From NCBI GenBank assembly GCA_940337035.1, contig OW679202.1, positions 51,043,763-51,107,762 of the forward strand: a stretch of DNA of 64,000 nt, given 5' to 3'. Shown here piece by piece: positions 45,960 through 57,596 of the stretch. Every line of letters begins with the position of its first letter. The stretch's first letter is position 1. The notes below the pieces were generated by a model. The model was not told the origin of the DNA, did not search any database, and saw nothing but the letters and a program-made list of their open reading frames with translations. The position numbers and the translations under genes are program-made. This DNA is from Agriotes lineatus. Its lineage: Eukaryota; Arthropoda; Insecta; Coleoptera; Elateridae.

Positions 45960-46570
45960 TAATACTAAAGAAGCGTATATTTAGGTTGAGAGGAGAAAAA
46001 TTAGCTAAAGCGTATGAACAAAATCTACGAAGCAATAAAACAAATGGCAAAACCAAAAGGAAAGATAAAAACGGAAAGATACTACTCGAAGAAGAAGAGA
46101 TAATGATAAGATGGAAGGAATAGCCCAAACAGTTTTAAGAAGAAGGGCAGGAAAAAACAGACATGCGATGAGAACAAATTAATACTGATTAACAAATCGA
46201 GGGGCGCCTGGTCATGCCGAGATTACAAGTAAAATTATAAAATACCTATATAAACGAAATAGAAAAGACTGGTATTAAACTAAATAAAGACAGAAGGAAA
46301 GGTTCTAAAACAATGGAAAATAGGGATTATAACGTCTTTGTACAAAACAGTAGATAAAGAATGCAAAAATTATAATGGCGTGACATTAGCAAGCATATTA
46401 GTAAAAATGCATGCAAGAATTTTAGAAAGAACTGAAACGTACAATGGAAGTACGCAAGGTGGTGTTAAAAAAATAGGGGACCACAAAATCATATTATTAC
46501 CATCAGGCAATTAACCGAGAAAGCAATAAGGGAAACGAACAAAGGACAAAAGTTGTGCAATTCTACAGGC
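45960..46570 (+). pseudogene. LINE ORF2 fragment (linker and RT N-terminal region)
   Basis: Relics in order: NGKILLEEEEIMIRWKE (pre-RT linker), APGHAEITSKIIKYL, VLKQWKIGIITSLYK, ECKNYNGVTLASILVKMHARI and RQLTEKAIRETNKGQKLC, separated by frameshifts. These match the RT fingers region of insect LINEs with EEWKxGIIxPLYKKGD-type sequence. It stops before motif A. It differs from the jockey remnant that follows at 46795. Confidence 0.68.
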
Positions 46571-46794
46571 AGAGTATTAAGCGAAGTTATACAAGAAAAA
46601 CATCTAAATTACCACTCTGCCGGAGGACCAACTTATTGGCCCAGGGATAGAACAAAATCCCCAAATGACAGAGGCATTGGCGCTGCGTGAGCATAGCCAA
46701 CGCTTGGTGAAGATAACTTTGACCTGTTCTCAGAACACTTACCTTAAGTATAAACATAATAATCAAAAATAAACCTCCACAACTACATAAGAAG

Positions 46795-48540
46795 CAGACT
46801 GATGGAAGCGGCCTGGAAAGCAACTCCACCAACAAAAAGTTTTTCTAAAGCTCGAGATTATACTATTAAAATTTTAAATAAAATTTCTCAGAAGCGAAGA
46901 CTAAGGAGAGAATGGCAAAATAGACGTTACCCGGACAAAAAGAGAAAAAAAAACAGAGAAAGAAGAGACCAACAAAGCAGCTTGAGAATTAAAGAAGATG
47001 TTAAGAAACTATAAAGATGAAACGTTCAACTATTACCTAGAAGGCTTAACAGCAACAGAGAGTAGTGATTACTCATTGTGGAAAACGACTAAGCAACTCA
47101 AGAAACCTATAAAACCAATACCACCAATCGGGAAGCAAGATGGACAGATGCAGGAAAAGCTGAAGTATTTGGCCATTACCTTGAAAGTGTTTTCCAGCCA
47201 CTACCAAGCGATCAAGATGCAGATGAAGAAGAAATTGACTGATACCTCGATGCACCTCTGCAGCTTTCACTACCACTGCAACCCTTTACAGTTCATGAAA
47301 TTGAAGATATAATCAAAACTTTACGCAATAAAAAAGCACCCGGCTACGATTTAAAACCGAGTGTATCCTGAAGGAACTACGATTTAAAACCGAGTGTATC
47401 CTGAAGGAACTATCAATAAAATGAATCAAATTGATCAAGTTCATCACTATTACTTTCCTACCTAATGGAAAGTAGCGAAGATCATACTTATACAGAAACC
47501 TGACAAATCCAATACTGAAGCTAGCTCGTACAGACCTATTAGCATGTTACCAATCATCTCGAAGATTTTCGAAAAATTACTGTTAAAAAACGCATACCTA
47601 TACTAATAAACAATAAACCCAGACTATCAGTTTGGGTTGAGGAAACACTCTACAATAGAGCAGGTACATCTTGTTGCGGATCTTGCAAATCCGGCATTTG
47701 AAGAAAAAATATTGTACAACTGCATTCATCTACGCAAGCCAGGCTTTTGATACAGATACAGATTCTCCCATATGATTTGTATCTTATACTTAAATCTTAC
47801 TTGGAAGAAAGATAATTTCTTGTTAAGTATGAAGAAGAACAAACCAAACTGTTTCCAATCAAATCAGGTGTACCGCAAGGCAGTGTACTGGGACGAGTGC
47901 TTTACCTCCTTTTTACAGCTGATCTGCCTACTACAGAGGATACACATATTGCAGTCACTGGCGTATAAAAATAAATGATACGAGGTCCACACATATTACA
48001 GTCACAAAACGTAGGGGTATATGTCCGTCAGTTACACTAAACGGGAGAGTAATACTTCAAAGCGAAAAAGTTAAATACTTGGACATGGACCTGGATAAGC
48101 GGCTCACCTGGCGAAGTCATATCTGGAGAAAATGTAAGCAACTAAATTGGGAACTTGGCAAGCATTACTGGCTTCTCAGCAAAAACTCCGAGTTCTCCTT
48201 GGACAACAAATTACTAATTTATAAAGTGTTATTCAAGCCTGTTTGGATGTATGGAATCCAGCTGTGAGCAAAGGCTTCAAATTCAAATATAGCGATCCTA
48301 GAAAGGTTTCGGGCTAAAATACTGCGAATCATCACCAGTGCACCGTATTATGTCCCAAATGCAGATATTCAATGTGATCTAAACTCTGTTAAAGGGGTCA
48401 TAGTAAAATGAGTGACAGATATATCAATAAACTGCAGTTTCATACTAATGCTTTAGCACTGCATTTGTTAGACAATAGTGAACAAAACCGTCTATTAAAA
48501 TGAAATTACACACTGGACTTGCCATTTAGATTTAGTTAAT
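46795..48540 (+). pseudogene. Jockey-clade LINE ORF2 remnant (RT and C-terminus)
   Basis: Starts with KISQKRRLRREWQNRRYPDK and YLEGLTATESSDYSLWKTTK, typical of jockey ORF2, then IPPIGKQDG, LRNKKAPGYDL, SSYRPISMLPIISKIFEKLL, IEQVHLV-like and GVPQGSVLGRVLYLLFTADL, then VKYLDMDLDKRLTWRSHIWR, LIYKVLFKPVWMYGIQLWA, AILERFRAKILRIITSAPYYVPN and an ending like THWTCHLDL. Motif A is shifted and YADD is lost. Many frameshifts and stops are present, and a 33-bp segment is duplicated in tandem at 47345-47410. No endonuclease precedes it. Dead copy. Confidence 0.82.
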
Positions 48541-48573
48541 TAGTTTAACCTAAGCTTAGCTGATACATATACA

Positions 48574-48853
48574 TGTTAGCTTCTAGCCGACTTCAGTCCT
48601 TCGGTGGTGTCGATTTCTTGACCTATGGGGTCGCCGGCGCTATTAATTACACCCCATAAAACGGTCTGCGAGACGGCTGGAAACAATATTGTCTTATGAT
48701 TTCAAATGCGTCGTGTGAGCGGACATTCGTCTCCGTCGCGGGCCCCAGGGTACCAGGGTAGAGCGTTGCATTACTTCAATACAGTGTAAATCACTAACAC
48801 AGCTGGTGCGATACTTTGTTCTTAATTGAGAATATCTTTATTATTTTTTGACA
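48574..48853 (+). repeat. 5' LTR
   Basis: TG...CA bounded, 280 bp, directly preceded by the TACA duplication. The downstream sequence TCAGAAGTGGGAT lies where a primer-binding site would be; I could not match it to a tRNA. Confidence 0.85.
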
Positions 48854-48959
48854 TCAGAAGTGGGATTGGTTCGCGTTTTACGTAAAAGTGAATTGTAATC
48901 GTGATGCAATCAAGTGATTCTTTAACCGACGTTGTTCTTCGTTTCCCGGAAGTGCTGGG

Positions 48960-49640
48960 CTCGGGCCGAAAACGTTTTGAAAGGAGGCGCTAGAAAATGG
49001 TTTGATGGTTGGAACCCAGAAAGAAGAGACTGGGAAACGTTTCAAGCTAAGTACTTACGTTAAGAAATATTGGCATTGCTTTTACTGTAAAAGAATTAAT
49101 CGAAGTTGTAGCCGGGAAAATGCAAGATCCCTCCGTGAAATCAGGGGTTCTGAATAGTGGTGTAAATGAAATTGATGTGTTATTAGTGTTGCTAACCAAA
49201 GCGCAAAGGTGTAGTTTTACCTGACAATTCTGCATTTCGGCTGCCGGCAAAAAACTCACGATCAAGAAAGCATGTTATCAATGCGGGATAACAGATCACT
49301 TGCAATATCAATGCCCTGTTCGCTAAGGACACGCTCGCGCTGATTGCACAGCAGTAAAACGACCCGAAATACCTTCCCGTATGCCACTAAAAAAGTATTC
49401 TTTTTGCGGTAAATGTGGGCACGACATTACGCCCTGCTGGGCTAAAGAAAGGTTTACAAAGGTTACTAGGCCTAATGTAAATTTGTGTTTGAGGAATTTT
49501 ACAACTATTCTTGAGCTTGCGTTGCTTAAGAATCCGTGTATTGCCTAGTAGATTCGGATGCGGCTTGTTTCCTGATAACCGAAAAAGTAGCTAAACAGGT
49601 TAGAGGGTATAGTAGTACTCTACCTTGACGCGCACAACTT
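48960..49640 (+). pseudogene. gag and start of protease of the LTR element
   Basis: GGARKWFDGWNPERRDWETF is a gag capsid-like phrase (~48980). Two zinc knuckles follow: CYQCGITDHLQYQC (C-x2-C-x4-H-x4-C, intact, ~49271-49312) and YSFCGKCGHDITPC (~49390-49433), where the first Cys is a Tyr (TGT to TAT). Then LVDSDAACFLITEKVAKQVRG (~49540-49600) corresponds to an aspartic-protease segment with DSGA changed to DSDA. Stops and frameshifts separate these parts. The gag would package the RNA and the protease mature the particle; neither can work here. Confidence 0.75.
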
Positions 49641-49909
49641 TGATTGTTTCTTGTGAGGATGTCACGTTGGAACTCGATTTTTATATCGTACCGAATGACG
49701 CTATATCTTACGACGCGAATGGTCAAATTGAGCGGTATGTGCGTACCATGGTTGACCATGGACGAGCGTGTTGCAAAAGGTGCAACTAACATTAAATACC
49801 ACTCTCCGTTTTAGGGAGTGATTGGTGAGCAGTTGTTTGAAAGTTTGAATGATTGCTATTGTTTTGCTTGATAAGTACTGCAGAAAAAAATAGTGCAACA
49901 TCGCTTGTG

Positions 49910-50290
49910 TTTGGTAGTAGGGTAACAAGCCAGAGTACTCTCTGAGCATTACGAAATGACAAGTCTAGCTAGAGAACTATGAGCATTTCGGAGTGACAAG
50001 GTTAATGGCCTCTGAGTACCAAGTGCTATATTAGGAGATGCATGTGCTTCTGCTAGATAGTAGGGTAACAACAAGGTTGATGGCCTCTGAGTACCAAGTA
50101 TGAGTTGAAGATGTGTGTGCTTTGAACATATGTTCACAGGATACATTAGGGACCCTTTATGACCTATGAATGATTGAGGTTGCGAATATCGATAATTGTG
50201 ATAACTGTATCCTCTGAGCACTATGGTAATAAGACAAGTTCATTGGGCACCTGTAAATGTTCAGTTTCTAAGTACCTGACATGAGTGAGT
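49910..50290 (+). repeat. Imperfect tandem repeats inside the LTR element
   Basis: The phrase ACAAGGTTRATGGCCTCTGAG-TACCAAGT occurs at ~49997 and ~50072, with weaker echoes near 49925 and 50210 (CTCTGAGCAYTA). GTAGGGTAACAA recurs at ~49917 and ~50059. Unit length is about 75-85 bp. Such arrays occur in the untranslated 3' region of some LTR elements. Confidence 0.6.
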
Positions 50291-50381
50291 AAGGTGTGTG
50301 TACGACAAAGCATGAGTCCCGTACTATGTTATTTGTTAGCAGTTGGTTTTTCGAGAGCGAAAAACACTTCAAGGTTGGCCG

Positions 50382-51616
50382 TGTTAGCTTCTAACTAGTG
50401 ATGGGCATAACCGGACAATTTTCATAACCGAATTATTTGCATTCGAATCATATTAATAACCGATTGATTATTTGATTACTCATTCGAATCAATTTTGGCT
50501 CTCGATTCGTTTCGATTAAGTCAGCCGGTTTGCCGGTTGACGGTTCACCGTCATCTGCATCGGCATCGTAACTTGCAGATAGCAGAGGAACTCAGTTAAT
50601 CGTTAATTATAATAATTGTATAAATGATTTTTATTTGATTTCTAAGGAGTTTAAACCATTGAGAATAGCTATATCAATACTAATCATAAAGAAATTATAA
50701 ATATGCGAATACAAAGTATCTATTGAATCTATTTTTAGTTCCTAAAATTCTCTAGTAGTCACACTTAAAATTTTCAACATCGAAATCCACTTCTTGTCCC
50801 AACTGCTCCGTTATTAAAAATTAAATATAAATCTGTTACGATATTGGAAAATCTTATTTCGCTTTCTGTTGATCCCTTATTAAGCATAATCAACCGCGTT
50901 TCGAAGCAAAAATTTAGGCCGTTATAAACACAGCTTCGGCTAATCTCTGACTCAGCAGAACGTTATCTTTAAGGGGATTGAACACGCTATTTAGTTTTTG
51001 TTTGCGGCAACGTTGGCCCATTATACGTAGCACAACTTTATGTCTCATAAATTTAACTCGTCGACTAGGAGTATCAAATGTCTTAATAACATCAACAATC
51101 TTCGGCGAGCCTCACTTGGGTCAATCAAGTACCTACATAGTAGAAAAGGTTATATGAGTTATGATTATTTACAGAATTTCGGGTCGCTGAGACGCGGCAC
51201 GAAGTACGTATCAGGTTGAGGTTATTTTTGATTCGATTACTTGGAACGAAAACCGAGTTACACAGGTTATTTCAATAACCGGATAAAAGGTTATTTTTGA
51301 TTCGAATAAGCCCATCACTACTTCTAACCGACTTCAGCCCTTCGGTGGTGTCGATTTCTTGACCCATGGGGTCGCCGGCGCGGTGCTATTAATTACACCC
51401 CATAAAATGGTCTGCGAGACGGTTGTCCAAAATATGGAAACAATATTGTGTCATAATTTCAAATGCGTCATGTGAGCGGGCATTTCGTCTCCGTGGCGGA
51501 CCCGAGGGTGCTAGTGCAGAGCGTTGCATTCCTTCAATACGGTGTAAATCACTTAGTTAATAATGTTGGTGCGATACTTGGTTCTTAATTGAGAATATTT
51601 TCATTATTTGTTGACA
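50382..51616 (+). repeat. 3' LTR, split by a hAT MITE
   Basis: The first 14 bp (50382-50395) and the rest (51321-51616) rejoin, after removal of the 925-bp insert and one 8-bp duplicate, into a ~302-bp LTR matching the 5' LTR. It carries small insertions relative to the 5' LTR and ends before the TACA duplication. Confidence 0.83.
50396..51320. mobile_element. Complete hAT-type MITE (925 bp) with 8-bp target duplication
   Basis: Ends are TAGTGATGGGC and GCCCATCACTA, perfect 11-bp inverted repeats. The 8-bp duplication CTTCTAAC at 50388-50395 and 51321-51328 is exact. Subterminal regions contain repeated GATTCG/CGAATC and AACCGG phrases on both sides, as in hAT elements. No transposase frame is present, so it depends on a source element elsewhere. 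Confidence 0.9.
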
Positions 51617-51639
51617 TACATGTTCGTGTGTGTATATAT

Positions 51640-51950
51640 ACAGGGTGGGCCATTTTAATCGACGCATCCGAATATCTCCGTTGTTAAGCCAAACAAAAAA
51701 AATGTTCAGACAAAAGTTATTCAGGACGATGGGGGCCATTTGACTGTACTAATAATTTTGACCTTGGCGTCAACTTTCAAGGTCATTTGAAGGTCAAAAA
51801 ATTTTTTTTTTTTTAAGGGAACCCCCTATTTTTGACGCCGGATTCGGAAAAAGCGGAAAATTTTATGTCCAAAATGATAGTTTATAACTCGTTGGAGTGA
51901 CCTTGAAAAGGTCAAATCAAGGTTAAATGTTAAAAATTCGTCCAGAAGTT
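51640..51950 (+). repeat. CAGGGTG-terminated dispersed repeat with AAGGTCA motifs
   Basis: Begins TACAGGGTGGGCCATTTTAA, the same terminal heptamer as the MITE at 32049 and the sequence at 37659. Inside are CCAAGGTCA (minus, 51759-51767), TCAAGGTCA (plus, 51777-51785), GAAGGTCA (plus, 51789-51796), TCAAGGTCA (minus, 51898-51906) and AAGGTCA (plus, 51908-51914). No right end was identified. It begins ~20 bp right of the LTR element. Confidence 0.55.
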
Positions 51951-52049
51951 GTTTCTTTCGAATGGGAAATCAGAAAATCAAATATGCGATAGGTGCAAAA
52001 ATGCAAGAAAGTTTTGAAGGAATCTAATATAGCATTATGGAAAATGTGA

Positions 52050-52460
52050 ACTTGTATTGGGACGATGCTATATTGACAACAGCAGAGACTTAATGAAGAA
52101 CTAGGTAAGAAAGGTAAATATAGATATACACAAATCAAAGGAAATGACCATAAAAACAATTTAAAAAAGTAAATGATAGATGGAATACCAATGGAACAAG
52201 CAGAAAAATACAAATATTAGGACTAATTATAAAGAATGAAGAAATCTTAAATGAAGAAACGTAGAATAGGAAAAGTAGAACGATTAGTGAAGAAAGTGTA
52301 CGATGATAGAGTTCTGAACTTGGAAAGAAGAAGTGAAAAAAGGCAGAGGTCAGAGGAGTCATGCGGACAGAGATCGCCAACTCATAAGGAATAAAAAGCA
52401 GCGGGAAAGGGTATGAAGAAGTACACCATAGAAACATCCCAATAACCTTACAAGGAAAGA
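52050..52460 (+). pseudogene. LINE RT fragment (YADD to C-terminal region)
   Basis: YWDDAILTT (a YADD relic), then IDGIPMEQAEKYKY and LGLIIKNEEILNEET, matching the catalytic and following regions of an insect LINE RT, with a frameshift between the last two. The first Asp of the pair is kept, and the expected Ala is Trp. Confidence 0.6.
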
Positions 52461-54914
52461 AAAAAGGTTCCGTTGCGTGCGTTTTTTTTTAACTCACTGT
52501 TTATGTTCGAGAGCAGTTTGTAACAATGTTAGCTTTTACTGAAATATTGTTTCTAATTTACTTTTACTACATTCCGAGAGATGCGTGTCGTACATCTTTC
52601 TGAATTATCAGATTATGGGTTTACAAGAGCACGGGGAGATTGTTTATATTAGGCTTATTAAGTTAACGAAATTGCCTGTTAGGGGCAAGTTAACCCTATG
52701 CACGTCTTAAATTTGCTACGAACTACAAGCGCCACTCTGCGTCGCTCCTTCAAGTTAATGTTGCGACTGTCTGGTATTTGACGTTTAATTTTCCAAATTC
52801 TACGTTTAGTCTACTTGTAAAAGGGAAGATATGCTTACTAGGAAATAATTTTGGGTTACAGGGGTTGTTGTACTGTTGATAATGTAATATTTTGGGGGGA
52901 AAAATTTGGATATAAAAATAAAGCGATTACTCGTGGCTCCTAAAAATTTAAAATTCTCCGGTTTCTCACTGTACCAATTTCATTTTTGTATTATATTGTA
53001 TCCAATTTTTACAAATGATACGTAAATATACAGAAACGCATGTTCAGAAACTGAATGATTTAATTTGGTATTCTAACAAAAACAATTCCCAATATTCTGA
53101 AACTCATCAAACATGCACGACTCTCCTGCTACAAATCCCACTTAAATGTAGTTATAATTTGTTTAAAGTTCACAAATGAGCTCTTGTGTCAGCAAACTTT
53201 TTGTTCCAAACTTGTTTTAGGGTTTCGTGATTCCGCTACTACAGAAGGTAATCCAATTAGAATGCTTGCATATACATAAGAACTTCATTAACGGTATATT
53301 AACGTTAACTTCTCTTTTTATCTCCCTTCGTAATAAAGCGGCATAAGATATTAAACATATTTAGGAAGTCGAACGTTTCGGTAGCGCTGAATTAATTTAT
53401 GTGCATGGAGCTACAATAAGAATTTCTTACCATCAGCGCCGCGAACAATCGTTCTTGCAAGGAAAGGTACTTTTCCGAGTTTCCGGAAAATTAACTAGTA
53501 AAAGGTGCATTTAAATTTTTGCGCCTCGATAATGTGCGTTAGGCTGGAAAATTTTACGTGCTACAAATTATGCAAACCGTAAAATAACAGCCTAAAAAGA
53601 ACTTCGGCAGGAAGGCATCCTAAATTTTTAAATTATATTCCCAGAATATGCTTTTATACCTGGATATAATTAGCATTAATGGAGCCTAATTTTTTTCCTA
53701 GGAAATCGGTATTTGATGTCATTCGACTAAAGATAAACTAAATTTACAAGTACCAAACAATAAGACATACATAAACAATACATTGTGGCACATTCTATGA
53801 GTTTCTCTACAACAGTAGCCTGAAAAAAGGGGAAAATGCTTATAAAATTGCATACTTATGTAAACACTTAATAGCGAGCAAGTTATTCTAGCCGAATTTA
53901 ATCTCTAGCATAGAGGAAACCTGATTAAAAAATATAGATTTTGTGGTTTCGCAAAAATTAAATATTTTTAGCTGCTAAACGAATATAATAAACAAGACTC
54001 CTCATAAAGTAATTTTGTGGACGTCGACGCAAAAGTATTTCTATCACAACAGTTATGTTTTTTGCAAAAGCGGATTATAAGCGTAAAAATTTGGTTTATA
54101 ACAATTTCGAGCGTTCTATTATTTTCCCATCAAAATTTGAAGTGGACAAAAAACGCCTAGCGCCCGTAGTTTTGACGAAGTGTTTATAAAGGCCATTACA
54201 CTCTTGAGGCATTTTCATCTTCCATATTTTGCTCCTGATATAGTGCGTTCTCTACAACAATTTGGAGGCGAGTAAGCATGAAAAATTGAAACTTTCTGGC
54301 CGAAGTTGCGCAAATATCCACTATTTCCAAGAAAAATGGTGGAGATTTCTCATGTTAAATAGCTGGGAATTTTTACATCCCTCCACGTGCATGTTTTATA
54401 AAAACATACTCGAACAGGGGATTTACTTTTTATTTAATTTATGAAATTATTACCAGCCAAGCTGATTTTTATGCTGATATATTAACACTATTTGTGTGTC
54501 TGTTCTGAAGCACCTAGCTACAACAAAAAATTTAAAAGAACTGGACGGCACTTGGCTTATTAATTGTGCAAGTAAACATTTAATTAATCATTTTCTTATA
54601 TTAGAAATGCAGTGAAATCTTTAAACGGTTTATGGGAATCATCTTCCTTGACTCCAATTTCAACACGAAATATGTATTCTTCAGCACTTACAAGCAGTAA
54701 GCCGTGCTCTAATTACCCAAGAAAAAATCGCTCTATCGAAAATACCTGAAGAGAGTTATAAAGCTACCCAGTCTGTAAAAATTCATCAATTTAAGCTAGG
54801 CATTGACTTTTAAGATAATCGTAGCTGCATGATCAACTACTTTTACCAGTTGTAAGTAATTTTCTTCTACATTACCTTATATTCTCTGTCATAAAGTAAA
54901 GTTCGGGCACTTCA
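52461..54914. other. No gene recognised
   Basis: AT-rich sequence with short frames only; no repeat family recognised. Confidence 0.4.
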
Positions 54915-55195
54915 TTCCATGTAGGAACATGGCCTGAGACAAGGCGAGTCAAGGTGGCCGAAATATCTTTCCGAAACACAGTCAATCTGGCACACCGTTA
55001 ACGACGTACTGGGCGATGTGGTTAGTATCACGCCTTCGATGACTGCCTTACTTTCCCTACTTCCACAACTGTGGTTTCGGTACCCAATTTTTAAAGCGAC
55101 TGGATGGGCCGCCCGCCAGTTGCCAGATGTGGGGATTGAACCCCATACCGTGGCACCGCAGCCTGACGCCCTAACCGCTCGGCCACGGTGGCGAC
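54915..55195 (-). repeat. tRNA-derived SINE (tRNA-Ser-like head)
   Basis: On the minus strand the head reads GTCGCCACCGTGGCCGAGCG, with A box TGGCCGAGCGGTTA (55172-55185 complement) and B box GGGGTTCAATCCCC (55131-55144 complement). This is a class-II tRNA-Ser pattern including an extended variable region. A ~200-bp unrelated body follows to ~54915. It would be transcribed by RNA polymerase III and moved by a LINE. Frames on both strands here are by-products. Confidence 0.75.
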
Positions 55196-55585
55196 TGTTA
55201 TGTGACATAAAACACTATATTTATTGACTAATAGCGAATATTGTTTATTTTTCGTAAAAGACAGTAAAATGTATATTTGTATATCTTGGGTTGGGGTTGG
55301 GCATGCGACTAATCTCATTCCATAAAAAGCCCACTTTACGAATTCTGAGCAAGAGCCTCGTACTACCGCATGGAATCCACAAAGACGACAAAAGGTAGAA
55401 GTAGAGACTGAGGAAATATACCTTCTTCTATAGCGGCAAAGGACGAGGACGCCATGAGCCAGGCAAGCAATTTCTATTAAATAATAAACTAATAGATAGT
55501 TAAAGTATGTGAATTTGAACCTCTAAGCGAGACACTATGAAACAAAAGCTCCAAGAGCATTTTTATAGTAGCTACCTAATCTGTG
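55196..55585. other. No gene recognised
   Basis: Spacer between the SINE and LINE debris. Confidence 0.4.
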
Positions 55586-56560
55586 CACATGCCTCCATTG
55601 AAGAAAAAGAACTGCAGTACTAATGACCTCGGCACTGTAATTGGTGACATTGATGCGAAGGTGGGGAAAGCAAACTGTTTTTCATCTACCACAGGGCAAC
55701 AGGGCTTGCATGACCCAGGTAATGACAATGGAATAAGATTACTAGTTGATTTTGGTACTGAAGCAAACCAATAATTGACGAAACGCGTTCCCTTCACAAA
55801 AATATACCCAAGGAGGTAGGAGCTGACTGTTCATTTGATCATTTCCTTGGCTGTTGTAAAATGAAACGGAATATTTAGGACTTTCAAGAAAAAAAAGGGC
55901 AGAGAAATGAGAAACAGAAAGGCTAAAATCTGTAGGTCAACTGAAATATCAAAATACAGTAAGCAGAAAACCCTGACATTGTCTGGCACATAATATGTTG
56001 AGGCGCAGTGAGATATTATGGAGAAAGCCATAGTAGAAGCGGTTCAGGAAAATATCCAACAAAATTACACAAATACTGGTTTGATGACGAATGCAATAAG
56101 GCAACAGATCGAAGAAAATAAGCGAGAAAGCATTACAAATGAGAACAAGACAGAAAAGGGAGAAAGGACGACAACGAGAGCATATATACCTTACAAAGAA
56201 ATATAGAGAAAATTGAAGAGCAATGACGCAATAATCAACCAAGGACCATGCGCAAAATTATAAATCAGTTAAAAAAAGGTGTTCAACCTCCAAGCAATAA
56301 TGCATAGGTAAAAATGGAGATATGTATGTAACAAATAGCAAATACCACAACTAGGAGCCCAGCATTTTAACGAATTACTAACTTGAGCGACGTCAGTGCA
56401 GAAGATGGAAACGAAAACGACCCTATTGAAAGGAAGCTTCCATAAACGCTATACAAGACGAATATTTAGACCACGGTACTAGCAATACGGGCAGAAGTGC
56501 ATGATGCTATTAAAAGTCTTAAGAGTGAACAAAGCAACGGGTTATTACGCAACATATGGA
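55586..56560 (+). pseudogene. LINE ORF2 fragment (endonuclease to pre-RT linker)
   Basis: LGTVIGDIDAKVGKAN corresponds to the GDFNAKVG endonuclease motif (Asn of GDFN replaced by Asp) and DPGNDNGIRLLVDF to the following NxNGxRLxxF segment. Then CSFDHFLGCCKMK (relic of the SDHxLV motif), WFDDECNKATEENKR-like, and VHDAIKSLKSEQSNG (pre-RT linker). Stops and shifts are frequent. The same broad family as 31440-33430. The RT core is missing. Confidence 0.7.
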
Positions 56561-57596
56561 AAAAAATCCACAGTAGTGGAAGATTGGAATAACGCACAGT
56601 ATATGTGATGGTGATATCGCCATTTTGGGAAAAATTAAGAAAATATTGAGGGTGCATTAGTAAGTCGGACCAAGCAGGAAAATAGAGTGTGCTTAAAGTA
56701 ACTACAACACAAACGAAGTCCACAGCGCTACAGAGAGAGCGAACCCTCAGAGAAGACTACTGCTATATTGGAAGAAACCTCAAGTCGTTGCCAGTTCGCG
56801 TTGGAAGAAAGTCGGGAATATTTCGTTTCGGCGGTAATACATTTTGTGGTTACTTTGTATTGGTGTAAACCGAGTTGGTTTTCACCTGCAGAAAAGTATG
56901 GATGGAGGTTGAACTGATAAATAGACCTGGAATAGGATAGATCGATGCTGGTTGGTCAAAACGGGTAACCGTAATAAATTATTTTTGTTTTGAAAGTCCT
57001 CTTTTACCTTTAAGCAGGGTAACACATGCTCGTCTAATTCTGTTTGTGCTACACATTTGTTATTTTAGCATCCATACGTAAAGAACACTGCGAAAGGCAG
57101 AAGGAATTGTTGAAAGGTCTAATATGGATGCCACTGGTCTAGCTATGGTTTGGTACAGTTTCAAATTGTACTTTCAATTCCTAAACAGATGCGAGACGAA
57201 AATCTATGTACGTGTGTATGGCAATCAAGTAAATGGACGAAGACCACGTATGAATCATGAACTAAGAAATTTAAATGATAGTACTAAATGGTAGTAAATA
57301 TGATAAATTACCACAATATTTATCTGGCTAAGCTGTATGCTATGTATCCGTAGGTTTCGTCATGTTTTGAGGCTTAGCAGCAATTCTTGGGGTAAAACAT
57401 TTTCATAACGGATTTCAACAAACACTGGTTGAAATATTTTGAATTGCAACAAAGAAGAATGATAAAAGGAATTATCGCTTGAACCGTCTTTTAATTTGAA
57501 ACATTCAAAATGTTTTCTATTCTCGAAGACTTCAGCTTGGTCCTAGGAAAGGAGTGAGTTACAAATAACTCGTTAAAGATATGTAAAATATTTCAA
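56561..57596. other. No gene recognised
   Basis: No coding or repeat signal recognised. Confidence 0.4.

Larger units (their letters stand above)
48574..51616 (+). mobile_element. Gypsy-type LTR retrotransposon, internally decayed, carrying a nested hAT MITE
   Basis: A 280-bp 5' LTR (48574-48853) and a related 3' LTR (50382-50395 plus 51321-51616) both start TGTTAGCTTCTA and end TTGACA, and are flanked by TACA at 48570-48573 and 51617-51620. Between them are a gag relic with zinc knuckles and a protease-like start; RT, RNase H and integrase are gone. The LTRs differ by substitutions and small indels (roughly 85-90% alike by eye), so it is old. The gag and protease phrases fit the Ty3/gypsy superfamily; the lineage is not assigned. 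Confidence 0.85.

Noticed and set aside
55018..55318. Frames across the SINE
   Set aside because: By-products of the tRNA-derived SINE on both strands.
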